Below, piece after piece: positions 6,189 through 8,796 of a DNA stretch of 8,796 bases. The stretch is from Phycisphaerae bacterium. GTDB taxonomy: Bacteria; Planctomycetota; Phycisphaerae; Phycisphaerales; SM1A02. How positions within the stretch are numbered: the stretch's first letter is position 1; each line of letters starts with the position of its first letter. The notes under the pieces were generated by a model that saw nothing but the letters and a program-made list of their open reading frames with translations, was not told the origin of the DNA and searched no databases. The stretch lies in the NCBI GenBank assembly GCA_030432455.1, contig JAUIHC010000107.1, positions 1 through 8,796 of the forward strand, written 5' to 3'. A program made the position numbers and the translations under genes.

Positions 6189-6480
6189 TGTGGTGTCCTC
6201 CGTGAACAGGTTCGGGGGGTGTCCCTTGAGTCCCGAACCACCCGAGTTTCGACCGGCCCCCCTGGCAGGCGTCCGTGGCCGATCCAATGACGCCCCCGCA
6301 CCGTGCGGGGCCGGTCATCGGGGCGGATCCTCCGCATCCGACGTGTGTTTGCGTGTGTGCCCGGTGGCTTCCAGCCCCCGATCCGAACGGTCGCCACAAG
6401 GCGTCCGCGAGGAGGTGATCGGCCCGCCCTTTCCCTCTCTTCACCGACAGAGTCCGAACCACGCGCATTTTCCGGCGGAA
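6189..6480 (-). promoter_or_regulatory. GGA-rich leader of the distal flagellin, candidate CsrA target
   Basis: On the sense (-) strand this 292-nt stretch holds 15 GGA triplets; the opposite strand has 3. Two are at the Shine-Dalgarno site (ACGGAGGA). One is in the loop of a hairpin with a perfect 8-bp stem (GGTTCGGG/CCCGAACC, 6209-6216 with 6232-6239) whose 15-nt loop contains AAGGGAC. Another hairpin (6324-6328 with 6336-6340) has the loop GCGGAGG. CsrA family proteins bind ANGGA in hairpin loops and at ribosome binding sites, and csrA is encoded nearby. Actual binding is inferred. Confidence 0.55.
6416..6443 (-). promoter_or_regulatory. Weak sigma28-like promoter for the distal flagellin
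   Basis: On the - strand TGAA (6440-6443) and GCCGATCA (6416-6423) are 16 nt apart, compared with the flagellar sigma28 consensus TAAA-N15-GCCGATAA (7 of 8 in the -10 element, 3 of 4 in the -35). A start near 6409 would give a leader of about 220 nt containing 12 of the GGA motifs. The -35 match and spacing are imperfect, and I found no sigma54-type site. Confidence 0.35.
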
Positions 6481-6555
6481 AGCGCACGACCTGCCCTGGC
6501 AACGGCGATATCGAGGGTCGCAGGGGGGTGGATGCCCCAGGGGAGAAGGGGTGAT

Positions 6556-6719
<164 letters not shown>

Positions 6720-6736
6720 CCGCGACCCGTCCCCCC

Positions 6737-8218
6737 CTACTGCAACAGCGACAGCACGTTCTGAGCCGACGCATTCGCGGTCGCGAGCACCGACGTGCCC
6801 GCCTGGGTCAGGATCTGAGCCCGGGTGAGCTGGGCGGTCTCGGCGGCGAAGTCCGTGTCACGGATCTTCGACTCGCTGGCGGTGATGTTCTCCAGACCGA
6901 TCTGGAGGCTGCGGGCGTTGGTCTGGAGCGTGTTCCGCTCGAACGCGCCCAGTCGCCCGCGAAGCACCGAGACCTGGGTGATCGCGGCATCGAGGATCTC
7001 GCTGGCCTCCCCGAACCGACCCGCGATGAGCGAGTTGTCCTTGCCGCTGGCCAGACTGTCCAGGTGATACCGCACGCCGTCGAGCGTGCTTCCGCCGATG
7101 CGGGTCGCGGCGACCGAGCCGATGCCGACGCCCGCGGCCTGCGAGGCCGAGATGTCGGGACCGAGCTGGAACTGCGCCCCACCCCCGGTGATCGCGAAGG
7201 AACTCGTCGCGCCCGGGGCTGCCGTGCCGAACGCCTGAGTGAGACTCAGCTCCACCGCGAGGGCGGGCGTGTTGAGCGAGACATCGAGGCCCGCACCGAC
7301 CGCCAGCACCCCGTTCACGACCGCGGTGACGTCGCGGCCCTCGTCGCGCTGAGTCGCGGTGCCGCCCTGGGCATCGAGCACATCGAAGTCCTCGCCGCCC
7401 TCGCCGAGCTGCTTCACCGAGACGAAGGAGTCGCTTCCGAAGCCGGTGGAGTTGAACACCAGACCGCTGGTCTGGTCACCCGGGGTCACGAGCGAGGCGC
7501 TCACCCCGGTCGTGTCCTTCAGGGTGTTCACCGCGGCCACGACCGCCGAGAGCGCCGTCCCCGAGACGAACGAGATCGACTGGACGCCGAGATTGCCGGC
7601 GACCTCGATCGTGACGCTGGAGTTCAGCGCCCCGTTCATCCCGTTGCTGTTGCCCGAGAGATAGAGCTCCGCGGTCTGGGCCGACTGGACGATCTCGACG
7701 TCCACGCTGACCACGTCGTTGGAGCCGAACTGCGCCCCGTTGATCTGGACGCCCGCCAGTTCGCTGGTGTCGACACCGCTGGTGGTGTAGTCGAGGTTGC
7801 CGTTGAGCAGCTGCAGCCCCGCGAAGCTCGCGGTGTTGGAGATGCGGGTGATCGACTCGATCGCGGAGTCGATCTCGAGCTGGTTGGCCTCGATCTCCTC
7901 ACGGCTGACGCCGCCGGTGTTGGCGGCCTCGACCACGAGGCTCTTCACCGAGTTGAGCAGGTCGGCCACTTCGGCCAGATACCCCTCGGCAGTGGCGATC
8001 ACCGAGCTTGCCCGCTCGGAGTTGTCGATCGCCTGACCGATGCCCTTCATCTCGGAGCGCAGTCGCTCCGACACGATGAGACCGGCCGGGTCGTCGGCAC
8101 CCCGGTTGATGCGGAGCCCGGTCGAGAGCCGCTGCAGCCGCACCGCGAGATCCCCGTTGGTCCGCCCGAGATTGTTCTGGGCGATGAGCGAGGGAACGTT
8201 CGTGTTGATCCGAGCCAT
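6737..8218 (-). CDS. Flagellin, csrA-proximal copy
   Basis: The 493-residue product is a second full-length flagellin. Its N-terminal region opens MARINTNVPSLIAQNNLG and contains LQRLSTGLRINRGADDPAG. The C-terminal region has SVLRGRLGAFERN, S-K-I-R-D-T-D-F-A-A-E-T and ends VLSLLQ. Central IN-type segments are GNLGVQSISFVSGTALS and GRDVTAVVNGV, and ITGGGAQFQLG has a counterpart in the other flagellin. No Cys or Trp is present. The two paralogues agree closely at the ends (filament core) and diverge in the surface-exposed middle. The ATG at 8216-8218 has GGAGG at 8225-8229, six bases upstream. It follows csrA by 81 nt on the same strand with no clear promoter between them, so it may be co-transcribed with csrA, as hag can be in Bacillus. 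Confidence 0.95.
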   Translation of the reverse strand: MARINTNVPSLIAQNNLGRTNGDLAVRLQRLSTGLRINRGADDPAGLIVSERLRSEMKGIGQAIDNSERASSVIATAEGYLAEVADLLNSVKSLVVEAANTGGVSREEIEANQLEIDSAIESITRISNTASFAGLQLLNGNLDYTTSGVDTSELAGVQINGAQFGSNDVVSVDVEIVQSAQTAELYLSGNSNGMNGALNSSVTIEVAGNLGVQSISFVSGTALSAVVAAVNTLKDTTGVSASLVTPGDQTSGLVFNSTGFGSDSFVSVKQLGEGGEDFDVLDAQGGTATQRDEGRDVTAVVNGVLAVGAGLDVSLNTPALAVELSLTQAFGTAAPGATSSFAITGGGAQFQLGPDISASQAAGVGIGSVAATRIGGSTLDGVRYHLDSLASGKDNSLIAGRFGEASEILDAAITQVSVLRGRLGAFERNTLQTNARSLQIGLENITASESKIRDTDFAAETAQLTRAQILTQAGTSVLATANASAQNVLSLLQ

Positions 8219-8299
8219 GTCGATCCTCCGTGACTTCGGCTGGAATCCACCCTTTCACGATCCGCCGTGTCCCCGGCCGCGATCGTGAACGGTGAGTGT
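8219..8299 (-). promoter_or_regulatory. csrA-flagellin intergenic leader with two exclusive hairpins
   Basis: On the - strand TTCACGATC (8281-8289) and GATCGTGAA (8254-8262) form a perfect 9-bp stem whose 18-nt loop contains GGGGACA. The inner part of the same downstream arm, CGTGA (8255-8259), can instead pair with TCACG (8229-8233), which touches the Shine-Dalgarno site. The two folds cannot coexist. GGA occurs 5 times on the sense strand and once on the other. No T run follows the 9-bp stem, so it does not look like a terminator. CsrA-dependent switching is a hypothesis. Confidence 0.5.
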
Positions 8300-8602
8300 T
8301 CAGGCGGTCACCCGCCGGGTCTCGGTACGAGCGGCCAGTCGAGCCGCTGCAGGCGGGACCGTCCCGCCACCGATCGCTCGCGGGAACGCCCCGGAGCGGA
8401 ATGCCTCCAGATCGCCACGGAACGTGGCGGCCTGCTCGTTCTCCTGTCGAATCGCCTCGTAGACCTCCTTGCGGTGCACCGAGACGCTGCTCGGTGCGGA
8501 GATTCCGATGCGAACCTTGTCCCCCCGGATGTCGACGATCGTCAGTTCGATGTCGTCGCCGATCATGATCGTCTCATCGCGCTGTCGAGAGAGCACCAGC
8601 AT
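8300..8602 (-). CDS. csrA: Translational regulator CsrA
   Basis: The 100-residue product begins with a canonical CsrA core (residues 1-58): MLVLSRQRDETIMIGDDIEL, DKVRIGISAP and VSVHRKEVYEAI. Residues contacting RNA in known CsrA proteins, L4, R6, V42 and R44, are present. CsrA dimers bind GGA motifs in mRNA leaders and block ribosome access. A tail of about 42 residues (59-100), rich in Ala, Arg and Pro, follows; most CsrA proteins total 60-75 residues. The ATG at 8600-8602 has AAGGAG at 8610-8615, seven bases upstream. It lies between a probable fliW and a flagellin gene, the order seen in Bacillus, where CsrA represses hag translation and FliW antagonises CsrA by binding it. Confidence 0.95.
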   Translation of the reverse strand: MLVLSRQRDETIMIGDDIELTIVDIRGDKVRIGISAPSSVSVHRKEVYEAIRQENEQAATFRGDLEAFRSGAFPRAIGGGTVPPAAARLAARTETRRVTA

Positions 8603-8721
8603 GGGCCGGCTCCTTCCCTGGATTCCCGTTCGCCCGCACTCCGGCGGACCGGGTCTCGATGCTGCGGCTGTCGCCGACGGACACGGCGCCCGACGGCCTC
8701 ACGCTCCACGAGGGAGCCGCG

Positions 8722-8796
8722 TCAGGCGGACACGGCCTTCGCGGCGGCATCGCCCACCCGCAGGAGCTCGTGCCGGGTGTTCCAGCGCTTCTCCGC
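8722..8796 (-). CDS. fliW: C-terminal end of a probable FliW (partial)
   Basis: An open frame enters from the right edge and ends at TGA (8722-8724). Only 24 residues are visible, ending KRWNTRHELLRVGDAAAKAV-SA. FliW proteins commonly end soon after an aromatic residue followed by T-R-H-x-L, which WNTRHEL resembles, and fliW precedes csrA in many genomes. FliW is the flagellin-binding antagonist of CsrA. The identification rests on a very short match plus gene order, so it is tentative. A gap of 119 nt separates it from csrA; I see no clear promoter or terminator in it. Confidence 0.45.
   Translation of the reverse strand, partial: AEKRWNTRHELLRVGDAAAKAVSA

Noticed and set aside
4596..6290. 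Long + strand open frame opposite the distal flagellin
   Set aside because: It is antisense to a clear flagellin, is dominated by Arg/Gly/Val/Asp as expected from reverse reading of GC-rich codons, and has no domain or ribosome binding site.
8254..8289. Terminator between csrA and the flagellin
   Set aside because: The 9-bp stem is followed by AGGG rather than a T run on the - strand.
8603..8721. Extra small gene or CsrA autoregulatory cluster upstream of csrA
   Set aside because: No frame looks like a protein, and GGA counts are similar on both strands (5 and 4), so there is no enrichment like that in the flagellin leaders.

Overview
The window is GC-rich bacterial DNA carrying a ribosomal-protein operon on the + strand, a secreted sulfatase on the + strand, and a flagellin/CsrA locus on the - strand. 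A type I sulfatase of the 'S-E-D-x-S-P / C-x-P-S-R' kind and flagellins with IN motifs, together with high GC, suggest Planctomycetota, possibly Phycisphaerae. This is inference: no rRNA or other phylogenetic marker was compared.

Positions 1-2480 hold a sigma70-like promoter, a structured leader, then rplK (L11), rplA (L1), rplJ (L10) and rplL (L7/L12), closed by a strong intrinsic terminator. rpoB, which follows rplL in most bacteria, is absent. Instead there are two identical 35-bp palindromic repeats (2479-2652), then a sulfatase with a signal peptide (2692-4350).

The sulfatase stop codon lies at the edge of an array of palindromic repeats (4349-4640) of the GGGGACAGGCGA type. The array fills the convergent junction with the flagellin locus.

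Reading leftward from the right edge, the - strand encodes the last 24 codons of a gene that is probably fliW, csrA with an unusually long C-terminal tail, one flagellin (6737-8218), a terminator inside a nested inverted repeat, a 60-bp (AGT)n/(AGG)n microsatellite, and a second flagellin (4719-6188). This resembles the fliW-csrA-hag order of Bacillus. In that system FliW sequesters CsrA, CsrA represses flagellin translation at its leader, and free flagellin titrates FliW.

The sequence supports such wiring here. Both flagellin Shine-Dalgarno sites sit inside ACGGAGGA. The leader of the distal flagellin has an 8-bp hairpin with GGGA in its loop. Over 292 nt of that leader region the sense strand has 15 GGA triplets against 3 on the other strand. 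The most interesting possibility is a flagellin leader acting as a multi-site CsrA target or sponge, next to a microsatellite that could vary in length.
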